Origin: Neocallimastix lanati (nom. inval.)
Taxonomy: Eukaryota; Neocallimastigomycota; Neocallimastigomycetes; Neocallimastigales; Neocallimastigaceae
DNA: 37,500 nucleotides
Direction of reading: 5' to 3'
Assembly: GCA_016946835.1 (NCBI GenBank)
Contig: JACVTC010000265.1
Span: forward strand, 1 to 37,500
The notes beneath the pieces were generated by a model. The model searched no databases. It was not told the origin of the DNA and saw nothing but the letters and a program-made list of their open reading frames with translations. This document shows positions 10,601 through 19,496 of this stretch, in pieces (the stretch's first letter is position 1; every line of letters begins with the position of its first letter). The translations under genes and the position numbers were made by a program.

Positions 10601-13600
10601 TTCATTATATAATTTTTCACCGTAGTACAATAAGCTTGTAGAATTAATAATATATTTTTTATCATATGGAGGTAATGTTGTCAAAAATGTATCATTATAA
10701 TATACACTTGCTTTAACTTTTCCAAAAAGCTTTTCACATTTTATACTATAAATTCCTTCTTTATTCTCTTGACTTTTGTTAAAATCGTTAGCGTTTTCAG
10801 CTTCATTTAAATTATCCAATTCGTTTTTCAGTTCGCCGTAGTAATTGTTTAAAAGATCAATCTTTCGATTGTTTCCAAAATGAACAAATACTCCTTTATT
10901 TGTAACTCCCAAATACTCAATAATATTGGGTTTATCATAGGATAACATATTTGGATAATCAATACTAGTAATATTATTTCCTTTAACTTCTAAACAGAAA
11001 TTATTTACTGATTCTTCGGGATAGATTAACTGTTGATCTGGTCTTAATTCGTTATATTCCGTATTACTTGATAATAAAGTATATTGCTTTTTAGGATAGC
11101 TCCATACAATATTATTAGTAATTTCATCAGCTACAACGATGGTATCTTTATCCTTACAATAAAGCTTAACATCGTGATTTTCGGGATTATACAACTTAAT
11201 TATTGATTTAGAAATTATTTTATCATGAATATCCTGCATGTATATATGCGTCTTGTTTAGATATAATGATCTTCCTGCTGTTTCTTTATCAATATCTAAG
11301 GTGATTTTCGTTTCACCATTATATAAACCGTCCTTTTTAAAATCTAAACATGCTTCATTTTTTCTGGTATTATTATTATAATAATAAATTGAACGATCAA
11401 CGACCATAGTATCATGGGGATACTTATTATTCATATAGTATCTTATTTTACTTGGATATTCCCAAATCTTAACACCAAATCTATCATATAGAGCAACGCC
11501 GTACATATCATCGATCATTTCACACCTAATTTTTGTAGGTGTTGCGGCGGGGTAATCCAAATGTATTATTTGAATACCATCTATTGTTAGTAAACCGGTT
11601 TCTTTATCTAATCGTAGTTTAGATTCTGTATTAATTGTATAATTATAAAATGGTTCAGAATCTCCATATAAATAAACCCCTTTACTTCGTAATGTCATAC
11701 ATGAAAATTCATTAATTACATTATTACATTTGGAATCATTCTTTCCATTATTATTTTCATTTTGATTGTCTTTTTTAGTATCATTTCCATTGTCATTTCT
11801 ATTGTTATTTCTATTATCATTTTTGCCGTCATTTTCATCATCATCATCATCAATTACATCTTCATATTGCATTCCATCGTCATCATCGATTACATCTTCA
11901 TATTGCATTCCATCGTCATCGTCAATTACATCTTCATCTTCCATTCCACCTTCATCGTCAATTACATCTTCATCTTCCATTCCACCTTCATCGTCAATAA
12001 CATCTTCATCTTCCATTCCATTTTCATCTTCAATTACCTCTTCATCTTCATCTTCATCTCGTTTTTGGATTTTAACTTCCGATCGTTTATTTTTGTTCCT
12101 ATGAATATTTCTTTTATTTCTTTTGGCTATAGTACTTCTAACATTTATATTATCATCTTCTTTCTTTTTCGAAATTGTATTTTCTGTAACTTCTGAATTG
12201 TTAGAAGTTTCACTCATTTCGTTTAGACAATCCTTATCTGGGTTAGTGCTATTTCTATAAATTAACGATTCAAGATTTTTTAAAAAATCGTCTTCTCGAT
12301 CACTTCTCAATTCAGTCATTTTTTTATTTGGAGGGAATGCCCATACAAGTTTATCGTCATAACTCTCATCCTTTTTATAAACCCTTTCCATAATTTTAAC
12401 ATAGCCATCAGTGTCAGGTGTAATGTACATAAAGTAAAAACATTTTTTAGAGTCTGTGCATACATCATCACCTCTTATACCAGTAGTAAATAATACATTA
12501 TTATTACCATCATATATATTAAATACACCTCGATTGGTTAATTGCCCATATACAATTCTTGAATCTCTATCAGTGATTGGTTTTAAGTCATAAAAATCTT
12601 CATGAATTTTAATGGTTTCATCGTCTACTACTTCATATTTTCTAAATAAATTTTGATATTTCAAATGAAAACTTGTAAGAGGTAATCTTGCGGAACTATA
12701 AAAGTTATTATTTAAATCATATATATAATCTTTTGAATTTATTAAAGATTCTATATCGACACTTATATCTGCATAATCAGTTTCTAAAGGATCATCATCA
12801 ACAGGATCATCATCAATAGGTTCATCATCAATTGGATCATCATCAATAGGATTATTATCAATAGGATCATCTTCAAAAGGATTATCTCCAAAAGGATTAT
12901 CACCAAAAGAATTATCACCAAAAGGATTATCACCAAAACGATCATTATTAAATAAGTCATCAATAAGAAAAGCGGTTGGACTATCAGTATTGAGATCATC
13001 ATTATTAAAGAGATAACTATTATTGTTAAAAATTTCACCATCTTTAAGATCTGCATTATTATTACCTTCAATTTCAAAAGGGTTCTTCTTTTTTCCACTG
13101 TCTGAAGTTTCTGAATTTTTATTTTTTATAGCTTTTTCAAATTTTCTTGATTCAATTATTGATTTCTTTTTGTATTCAATGAATTGTTCTTTATTAAATC
13201 TATTGACTAATTGTTCTCCAACTCTTATAATGGAACTTTTTTCATCTATGGTTGTAATGACAGGAAGATTTGGATTTCTAGCAGTACTTTTACAGGAGTC
13301 GTAAAATTCTTCTTCGTAATAAACATTGAACTCATGATACGGAGCGTGACTCCACATATTCCACATTTCTTCGCCATTTTCATTTATAATCCTAAATGTT
13401 CCGGCATTTAAAACTTGTAATCTGTAATACCTATATTTATGATCATTTTCTTTATCAGGATTATTATTAGTACTCATCATGATATAATCAAATTTATTTA
13501 ATATTCGCATAATTCCATCATTTCCAACAATTAATTTATACGGTCCTACTCCATGCCATAAATTGGCTGTTTTGGATTCCCAAATGGTTACTTTATTATC

Positions 13601-16585
13601 TTTAAAAACTAGATTTCCGTTTTCCTGTAATATTAAACTAAATCTACCATTAATAGATTTTAAACCCTGATTAGATAATAAAATGTTATTACAGCCACCA
13701 TAAATTAAAGTGTTTCCAATAAATTTAATGTTCGATGGCATAGTTAAATATGAATAATTCTTATCTTCGTATATTTTGGGTATTTTCGAAGTAATGTCTG
13801 GATTACTGAATGGATATCCATATTTAACTGGTAAATAATATCCCTCCTTGTCTAATTTATCACTTGATGAAGTTCCTTCGGCTCTGAATTCCCAAATAGG
13901 TGCTCCTGTTGGATCATATAAAGTTAAACCCTCATAATCATCGGAATTATAATTATTGTATTTTTTTAAAGTTAGGTATGAAGTTTCATATCCTATATTA
14001 TTGCCATTCCACCCAACTATAAGATTTTGATGCTCTGGTCTAACACTTGACCATACAACAACATCTTTTATTTTAAAATTAGATACATCAGCAATATATG
14101 GTGTGTTTGCTCTTGCAATCAATGTTCGGCATTGAGTACTACAGTTAAATTCTTTATTTAATAAATTACAATCAGAAGTAAACAAAAAAGAATCAAAACT
14201 AGAATTATCGGTTTGCATATTAATACATTTAGTATATTTTTCACAATCACATTTAGCATGAATTTCTTCGTTATTTTTATTTATAACATCTAATTCGTCC
14301 TTATTCTTACTACATATGTATTCAATTTCTTCTTCACTGTATGAGTAATTAAATTGTTCTTTGCTTCCGCAAATATTTTCTATATAAATGTAGTCAAGTA
14401 AATCTTCATTGGTTTCTTCTAAATAATTTTCAAATTCATCGGCTTTCTCATCGCGACTATTACAAAATTCAAAAATTAATTTACATTCCTCTTGACCTCT
14501 ATTAATAAAAAGAGAATATGTTAATTCATCTTTATTAAGATGATCTATATATTTATTTGTATTTCCTTTTTTTGGAATGTCTGTAGTATTTGGCTTAAGA
14601 ATTGGTTCTGGTATTTCCATAATAGTATCATTAAAGAATGGAGCATTAGGATCTTCTTTATACCTTGATTTTTCAGATTCAAATTCCTCTGCATAACTTC
14701 CAACTGGTAAAAATAAAGTCTCATCATCTAGAAACATTTCAAGATGATTTTTAGATGATATTCTGAATTTACAATTATTACTAATATTACTAGTTTCTGT
14801 ATCATACAATTTATTATTTCCATAATAATATACCATACTTCCACCTTCATTCGTAAGTTTTCTCATATAGAATTGGGAATTTTTTTCAGTAGGATCTCTA
14901 TCAGTTATCTGTTCTTTATTAGGAGTTAATACCATTCCTGGAATCATCACAGGATTATAAGTTTTAACACTACCATTAATTAATTCTTTAGCTTGCTCAA
15001 AAAAATTATATTCTCTTTTAAATTGTGAATTATCCGAATCTAAAACACATGCAGTTAATATTTGACCATCACCTTTTAAATTCATAGGATCTATATCGGT
15101 TTGATTTAGTATTTCTCGGTATCTATTTATTGCATTAAAATCAACATCAATATTAATGATACTTCTTGTATTTCTTTCATAATTTTTATTTTCATCTCTA
15201 TCATAACAAGAAGTAATCTGAATATGACGTTTAATTTTTTTATAAATTGCAATTTCACATGGATGTCCAGTCCCTAAACCTGATATGCTTTCTTCTACAC
15301 TAAATGATGCTGATGTCGAATTACTAAATTGAACACTAGTATCCTCTCCATAAGTAACCGAATGTTCAGATGTTTCACTATTCCCGGTTGTCATTCCTAT
15401 TTCTCTTGTTTTTGAACTTTCTTCGGTCTCCCCAGTGGTAGAAGATCTTTCAACTGAGTTAGAAACTGTTCTACTTCCTCCATTTGAATTTGTCAACGAT
15501 TCGCTAGTAGAAATAGAATCACTTAAACCTTTAGAACCTCCTGTAGAATCAGATTGTCCTACGGTACGATCTGTTGAAGTTCCTGATGTTGTACTGGAAC
15601 TACCCCCTCTATCATTAGTGGTACTACTGTTAACTTCACTAGAAGTACCTTTACTTGTAGATGTTTCATGAGTGTAACTTCCATTAACTCCAATTCCAAA
15701 TGCTCCAATACTACCTCCTCCACCAACTGAATCGGCTTTTGTTTCATCTGTTGTAGTAGTAGTAGAAGAACCTGATGTACTACTGTTGTTCCAATTAGTA
15801 CCATTTTCTTGGGAGCTATTTGTGCCGGATGTATCGCTAGAGTTTCTTTCATTGTTCCAATTCGTTTCGCTATGCTGTTCGTTTGTTTTTGTTATATCTT
15901 TGGCAAAGCTACTATCCCAAGTTTCACCTGATTCATTTGAATTGGATTTGGATAAAGTTTCTTCTACTACTTTTGAAATAGAATCAGAAAAAGAATTAGA
16001 ATCGGTATGGTCAACATGATTCTCAATGGTAACTCCTTCAGTATTACTATATGATTTTTGTACAGATATACTGTAAGATTTATCAAACGAAACACTAAAT
16101 GTTTCGGATAATGAGTTTTTAGAATCAACCGCTTTTGTAGAAACTTGAACTAGTTTCCATCCTTCCCTTACATTTGAATTTTTAATTCCAGTTAATTCTT
16201 CACTATATGGATTACCTTCAGCGCTTTCACTTGTCAATAAATTACATCTTCTATTACCTTCTTTCAAATCAAACAATTCTTTCAACGTTTCTTCTCTTTT
16301 AAACTTTGTAAAATTTTCTAAGGGTTCTACTTTATTCACTTTTACACCGTATATATTGATTAATCCATTATTACTATAACAATTACCAAAATAAGTATTA
16401 TAAGGATCAGTGATATAACCTTTTCTTTTTAATGAAATAAAAATTTCATTTATATCAGTTAATTCTTTATTAAAATATCTTCTAGTTCCACGTTTATCGT
16501 AAACACATAACTCTGAACTTACAATTGTAAATAACGTTATGCTAATTATTAAAATTTTTTTTATCATTATTATATATAAATTCAT
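7670..16585 (-). CDS. Giant secreted multi-repeat lectin-like protein (2971 aa)
   Basis: An uninterrupted 2971-aa frame begins with a signal peptide; Met1 or Met7 could start it, and cleavage is likely near residue 24. A Cys-containing N-terminal domain (25-160) precedes a Ser/Thr/Gly-rich segment (~160-432) and a Cys-containing region (~432-880). From about 889 a strand motif of the form YD....IW.YP recurs roughly 15 times to ~2790. One copy, LILQENGNLVFKDN with IWES after it, fits bulb-type (GNA-like) mannose-binding lectin. Acidic DDPI repeats (1212-1267), a dibasic cluster (1485-1507) and EDVIDDE repeats (1508-1582) split the repeats into two blocks. A Pro-Thr linker (~2795-2818) leads to a C-terminal ricin-like domain (2820-2971) with paired YCLD..C and KCIRY..C motifs. 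No transmembrane segment, GPI signal, dockerin or catalytic domain is evident. The protein is likely secreted and glycan-binding; a scaffold role is speculative. Confidence 0.93.
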   Translation of the reverse strand: MNLYIIMIKKILIISITLFTIVSSELCVYDKRGTRRYFNKELTDINEIFISLKRKGYITDPYNTYFGNCYSNNGLINIYGVKVNKVEPLENFTKFKREETLKELFDLKEGNRRCNLLTSESAEGNPYSEELTGIKNSNVREGWKLVQVSTKAVDSKNSLSETFSVSFDKSYSISVQKSYSNTEGVTIENHVDHTDSNSFSDSISKVVEETLSKSNSNESGETWDSSFAKDITKTNEQHSETNWNNERNSSDTSGTNSSQENGTNWNNSSTSGSSTTTTTDETKADSVGGGGSIGAFGIGVNGSYTHETSTSKGTSSEVNSSTTNDRGGSSSTTSGTSTDRTVGQSDSTGGSKGLSDSISTSESLTNSNGGSRTVSNSVERSSTTGETEESSKTREIGMTTGNSETSEHSVTYGEDTSVQFSNSTSASFSVEESISGLGTGHPCEIAIYKKIKRHIQITSCYDRDENKNYERNTRSIINIDVDFNAINRYREILNQTDIDPMNLKGDGQILTACVLDSDNSQFKREYNFFEQAKELINGSVKTYNPVMIPGMVLTPNKEQITDRDPTEKNSQFYMRKLTNEGGSMVYYYGNNKLYDTETSNISNNCKFRISSKNHLEMFLDDETLFLPVGSYAEEFESEKSRYKEDPNAPFFNDTIMEIPEPILKPNTTDIPKKGNTNKYIDHLNKDELTYSLFINRGQEECKLIFEFCNSRDEKADEFENYLEETNEDLLDYIYIENICGSKEQFNYSYSEEEIEYICSKNKDELDVINKNNEEIHAKCDCEKYTKCINMQTDNSSFDSFLFTSDCNLLNKEFNCSTQCRTLIARANTPYIADVSNFKIKDVVVWSSVRPEHQNLIVGWNGNNIGYETSYLTLKKYNNYNSDDYEGLTLYDPTGAPIWEFRAEGTSSSDKLDKEGYYLPVKYGYPFSNPDITSKIPKIYEDKNYSYLTMPSNIKFIGNTLIYGGCNNILLSNQGLKSINGRFSLILQENGNLVFKDNKVTIWESKTANLWHGVGPYKLIVGNDGIMRILNKFDYIMMSTNNNPDKENDHKYRYYRLQVLNAGTFRIINENGEEMWNMWSHAPYHEFNVYYEEEFYDSCKSTARNPNLPVITTIDEKSSIIRVGEQLVNRFNKEQFIEYKKKSIIESRKFEKAIKNKNSETSDSGKKKNPFEIEGNNNADLKDGEIFNNNSYLFNNDDLNTDSPTAFLIDDLFNNDRFGDNPFGDNSFGDNPFGDNPFEDDPIDNNPIDDDPIDDEPIDDDPVDDDPLETDYADISVDIESLINSKDYIYDLNNNFYSSARLPLTSFHLKYQNLFRKYEVVDDETIKIHEDFYDLKPITDRDSRIVYGQLTNRGVFNIYDGNNNVLFTTGIRGDDVCTDSKKCFYFMYITPDTDGYVKIMERVYKKDESYDDKLVWAFPPNKKMTELRSDREDDFLKNLESLIYRNSTNPDKDCLNEMSETSNNSEVTENTISKKKEDDNINVRSTIAKRNKRNIHRNKNKRSEVKIQKRDEDEDEEVIEDENGMEDEDVIDDEGGMEDEDVIDDEGGMEDEDVIDDDDGMQYEDVIDDDDGMQYEDVIDDDDDENDGKNDNRNNNRNDNGNDTKKDNQNENNNGKNDSKCNNVINEFSCMTLRSKGVYLYGDSEPFYNYTINTESKLRLDKETGLLTIDGIQIIHLDYPAATPTKIRCEMIDDMYGVALYDRFGVKIWEYPSKIRYYMNNKYPHDTMVVDRSIYYYNNNTRKNEACLDFKKDGLYNGETKITLDIDKETAGRSLYLNKTHIYMQDIHDKIISKSIIKLYNPENHDVKLYCKDKDTIVVADEITNNIVWSYPKKQYTLLSSNTEYNELRPDQQLIYPEESVNNFCLEVKGNNITSIDYPNMLSYDKPNIIEYLGVTNKGVFVHFGNNRKIDLLNNYYGELKNELDNLNEAENANDFNKSQENKEGIYSIKCEKLFGKVKASVYYNDTFLTTLPPYDKKYIINSTSLLYYGEKLYNEDTKEECLIFDDNKLYTRYLNKTIFDSKNTLKRELLNSEYIKIEEKSLLLNNDVALATVQNISGKKKIYGKCMFYHGGNKFVLYSDDYEKVMMEFPSISNKDILQDDDIIYDDLYVDLNASPQEKCIRIGTVNEDKENQSVNAKDEKIGLFFYKETVPFTNITVPSIPYNNTLRFNQENGVLLLNEVDILSKQFTKDLSLKCEKEYGTLYAIIRNSENEEQWRYPSFNKKSSISYKNDEKLETGEYLYDDHNNECFKLSEYGIIIDGELKYKACDNRNVKTCSYTRYLYIDKTKGTDVYMVNFFEDHNKIETILEIKTKSKNINLRCDKSLGLYIIDDDKNILYKSKTQIFNNTNLFTNKNNSVLQVGDQIQTDDKTNCAYIDNELNLVVGDKKFPNANEIKISNKYPPVTIGSTILFEEITNKTLPEHMSLRCKREETETLLVLYDDDNDFIIDEIMNKCRKHKLYVTNEHHNNYICIDDPLKNSYEDMCLLYNKDHKIIDSNQRILFSGYKNRNLISNNLYLDTATGNLIAKDRTEDITLLAINRKNVKMECGKYDEVLITDRNKNDELIWMHRPYLNCENGLELESSDCKSIYKYEKVGNFEINEKSFGKYYKDDIIKLSLNEDGELIANDNKIIIKDEWNVKNKYNYILNCDEDYNCKFINTYNDEIIDYLDKNHVAKSTINPTEKIGMGEKLLCKNVSLVLTNKGLIYRNHKKKVETDFMGELNDIATSDSAVISYAGFDSDYNFKLYYKDQYQPLNLISFKDISGNPSKNKYIRVSCEEDKLEFYEMYKNKKYVYYSFSYPPEPTKTTKKTPTPTPKQSYSEYTFKGVIGNEYYLGVPSLSNISKIEILSSKHNPYFTWIFDSTSSPSFMYLANSKNGKLGKKSNYCLDINDPYISIVNCANAKHKFKYGGGEYSSVLYVYSKNSNGSYVNTNKCIRYTDRPKFESCEDPSDGKYPGFRWVKNSVGTYKEN
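11842..12057 (-). repeat. 36-bp in-frame repeat, acidic EDVIDDE tract
   Basis: Six copies with 36-bp spacing (the ATTACATC or equivalent word starts at 11853, 11889, 11925, 11961, 11997 and 12033) encode a 12-residue Met-Glu/Gln-Asp/Tyr-Glu-Asp-Val-Ile-Asp-Asp repeat within the 2971-aa protein. It sits next to an Asn-Asp-rich tract encoded at ~11745-11835. Confidence 0.9.
12785..12950 (-). repeat. 15-bp in-frame repeat, (D)DPID / DNPFG tract
   Basis: A 15-bp unit (AGGATCATCATCAAT class on the + strand) repeats about eleven times. It encodes pentapeptides that grade from Asp-Asn-Pro-Phe-Gly to Asp-Asp-Pro-Ile-Asp. It forms an acidic linker between lectin-like repeats of the 2971-aa protein. 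Confidence 0.88.
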
Positions 16586-16732
16586 ACATATAATCTTACT
16601 TTAAATAAAGTTTTATAAATTATATTTACAATTTTTTTCTACATTAATTCTTATTTCTTTTAATATAATTAAAAGAATTACTTATTTTTGGTATTTCTTA
16701 TAGCTTATTTTTTTTATTTTTTATATTTTTAT

Positions 16733-16782
16733 TACTATTTTTATTTTTATTTTTATTTTTATTTTTATTTTTATTTTTATTT
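16733..16782. repeat. TTTTTA microsatellite
   Basis: About eight copies of TTTTTA lie 150-200 bp upstream of the start codon of the 2971-aa gene. The Tyr-Phe-rich open frame that crosses this tract is a by-product of the repeat. Confidence 0.85.
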
Positions 16783-17636
16783 CAAGTATTTTATTATAAA
16801 TACTTATTTTTATTTTTTGTTTATTTTATTCTTCTTATTCTATATATTTTTTCAAAGTATTTTTTTTAATTTTTCATTTTATTAATAAAATTGATAGCAA
16901 TATTTTATTATATAATATATATTATGTTAATTATATAATAAAAAATATTCAAATTTTATACGAAATAATTCTTATTAATATTAAAAATTTAGAATTTTTA
17001 ATAATAATTAATTAAATATTTAAATACTAAATTAATAATTATTTATATAATTAAATCTATTTAATTTTTATACGCCACAATTTTTTTTTATTTTTGTTAT
17101 TTTGTATTTTGTATTTTATTTTTTATAAAAAAAAAAAATCATTTTAATAATAAAAAAAAAAAACTAAATTTGATTTGTAAAAATTCTTGAAATAAATTAA
17201 AATATACGATATTTAAATGGTAATTTTTTAAAAAAAATACTTTTTGCTTGTGTACATATACATATATATTTAAATAGAATATAAATAATTGATCTAATAA
17301 TTAATTTATTATTAAATAAATTAATAGATTTTTATTTTGTTACACAATTAATTTTATAAAATTTAAAATATAATTATTTTATTTTTAAAAAATAAAAAAA
17401 AAAAAATTAAATATTATCCATGATTAATAAAATCCGCTTTATATACAAAAAATGTTAAGGTAAATTATTCTTTAAATTTTTATATTAAAATTATTTTTTC
17501 AATATATATATTTAATAGATATAAATATTAATTAATATATATACTAAAAACGATTTATATATTTAGTTTTTAATAATAAAATTTATTTAATAATTTTAAT
17601 ATTTTGGTAATTACAAAATTTTACATTTATATATAT

Positions 17637-17734
17637 ATTAATTGTGGCTTATTAATAATAGAAAGGAAATATTTTGCATGTATTTAATAATGTATTTCAA
17701 AATACAATGAACTTAATATTTCCACAACGAATTA
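17637..17734. repeat. Interrupted palindrome
   Basis: GGAAATATT (17665-17673) pairs with AATATTTCC (17715-17723). The flanks ATTAATTGTGG and CCACAACGAATTAAT also pair with small mismatches, and an inner TGTATTT / AAATACA stem lies between them. Together they could form a branched hairpin of about 100 bp. Confidence 0.6.
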
Positions 17735-17848
17735 ATTTAATTTATTTAATATATTTCGATTTATTTTCTTTGTATTGCAACTTATATACAATATATTATG
17801 TATATTTTTTAAAATAAATCATAAATATATATTTATGATATTCAAAAT

Positions 17849-17985
17849 TCTTTTAATATTTGTATTAAATATTATAAAACAATCTAATGGCGTTTTTATC
17901 ATATTCTAATTTCTTTTAATATGTAGTAATACATATAAAACAATCTAATGGCGCTTTTATTAGAATCTAGATTACTTAAAATTTT
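17849..17985. repeat. 61-bp diverged tandem duplication
   Basis: Two adjacent copies share ATAAAACAATCTAATGGCG, with AATCTAATGG starting at 17881 and 17942. They also share the preceding TTCTTTTAAT words. The copies differ at several positions, so the duplication is older than the 42-bp one at 4869. Confidence 0.75.
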
Positions 17986-18202
17986 TTAATAAAAATTAAA
18001 CTTTTTATTCTTTATAGTATTCTATATAAATAAACATTAATATAGTTAAATTAAATTTTTAGAAAGTAAATCTTTATTTTGATTTTCTTTTTATGCGGTT
18101 ATTTATATTAATTTATTTTATTTTTTAATATCATTAATATATCTAATTTCGAGAAAATTTTAATATATTAATTTTAAATATTATAAATATGTTTCTGTAT
18201 AA

Positions 18203-18227
18203 ATATTAGTGTATTTTACACTAATAT
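18203..18227. repeat. Perfect 11-bp stem, 3-nt loop hairpin
   Basis: ATATTAGTGTA, loop TTT, TACACTAATAT. The stem includes G-C pairs, unlike the purely A/T hairpins around it. No gene end is adjacent, so a role as a terminator is unsupported. Confidence 0.7.
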
Positions 18228-19496
18228 CTTAATTTTTAGTTTATTTTAATTTAATAAATAAATTTTATATAGACATATATATTAATTTTATGATTTTAAT
18301 TTAAAATACTTTTGTACAATTTCTTTTCTACTGGATTTATTTTTCTATATTACACATTATAATCCCTTTTTTTTAAAAATTTTTTTTCTATTAATTTCTT
18401 TTTTATTTTATTTCTTTTTTTTTTTTATTTTATACATTATTATTTCTTTTTTTTTTAAAAAAATTTTTTTTATTAATTCATTTTCTATTTTAATTTTATT
18501 TTTTACAGTTTATATTGTAATTTTTTTTAAAAAAAAAAAAAATCTATTTAATTTAAATTTAACCTTGATTTATACGTAGTATCAATTTTATTAAAAATAT
18601 ATATATTATTTTAATTTTTTCTTTTCATTAATATTTAAAATAAATAATTATATTTTAACAATTTAAGTTAAATAATGATATAATATTATATAGTTTAGTG
18701 TAAACTAATATAGTTACACACAAATATTTTTTTTAAAAAATTATTTATATTAAATATAACGAAATTATTAATTTTAGATTTAGAATATTCTATATTATTA
18801 CATATTTATACTTTTATTATGATTATGATTAAATATTATTTATTATTATTTTATTATTGATTATTTCAAGTAACTTTAAAATAAAAACAAAATTAAAAAG
18901 TCATATTAAACTAAATATAATTACATATTATTAATTAATTTTTTAATTATTTTATATAATAATATTTAATATTAAAATATAACCTTATTATATATAAAAT
19001 TAAATGTTTTTACAAATATTTTTAATTTAGATTTCATTTTATAAAACAATATTTAATGAATGTTTTATATAATAATCAAAATATATTTATTATTTATATT
19101 TATTTATAATATTTTAAATAAATAAATATTTAAAAATATAATTTTACAATATGATTATTATTTTTTTATTAAAATATTTTTATATAAATTTTATTATAAT
19201 CAATAAAATATATATATGCTAAATATATTTTAAATATATAATTTAAATATTTTTAATAAATCTTTAAAATTTATAAAATAAGTTTATACATATTTAAAAT
19301 TTAAATATATTTATTAATATTTACTAATAATAATTATTATTATATATAATTAAAAAAAAAAAATTATTATTCATAAATTTAATAATAATAAAAAAAAAAA
19401 AATTTTTTATTGCAAATATTAAATTTAATATTTTCGAAACACTTAAAATTTAATAAAATTAAAAATATATCAATTTTTTTAGATTTTAGTTTTTAG

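Larger units (their letters stand above)
16586..19496. other. Gene-free region with hairpins and duplications
   Basis: This 2.9-kb region lies between the start of the 2971-aa gene and the 3' end of the 1099-aa gene, so it should contain the promoter of the former. It holds a TTTTTA microsatellite, an interrupted palindrome, a 61-bp duplication and a perfect hairpin, listed separately. The rest is homopolymer-rich A/T DNA. I see no supportable gene. Confidence 0.6.

Noticed and set aside
11762-12196. Plus-strand open frames antisense to the 2971-aa gene
   Set aside because: They are Ser/Ile-rich translations of the antisense of the acidic in-frame repeats and have no independent support.
15290-16105. 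Ser/Thr-rich amphipathic segment as a pore-forming domain
   Set aside because: Composition alone is not enough; no family signature is recognised and a glycosylated stalk is at least as likely.
7670-16585. Naming the 2971-aa protein a cellulosome scaffoldin
   Set aside because: I cannot confirm its repeats match known fungal scaffoldin repeats, and no dockerin protein is in the window. Kept only as a hypothesis.
16688-16885. 65-aa Tyr/Phe-rich open frame
   Set aside because: Direct product of the TTTTTA microsatellite; not protein-like.
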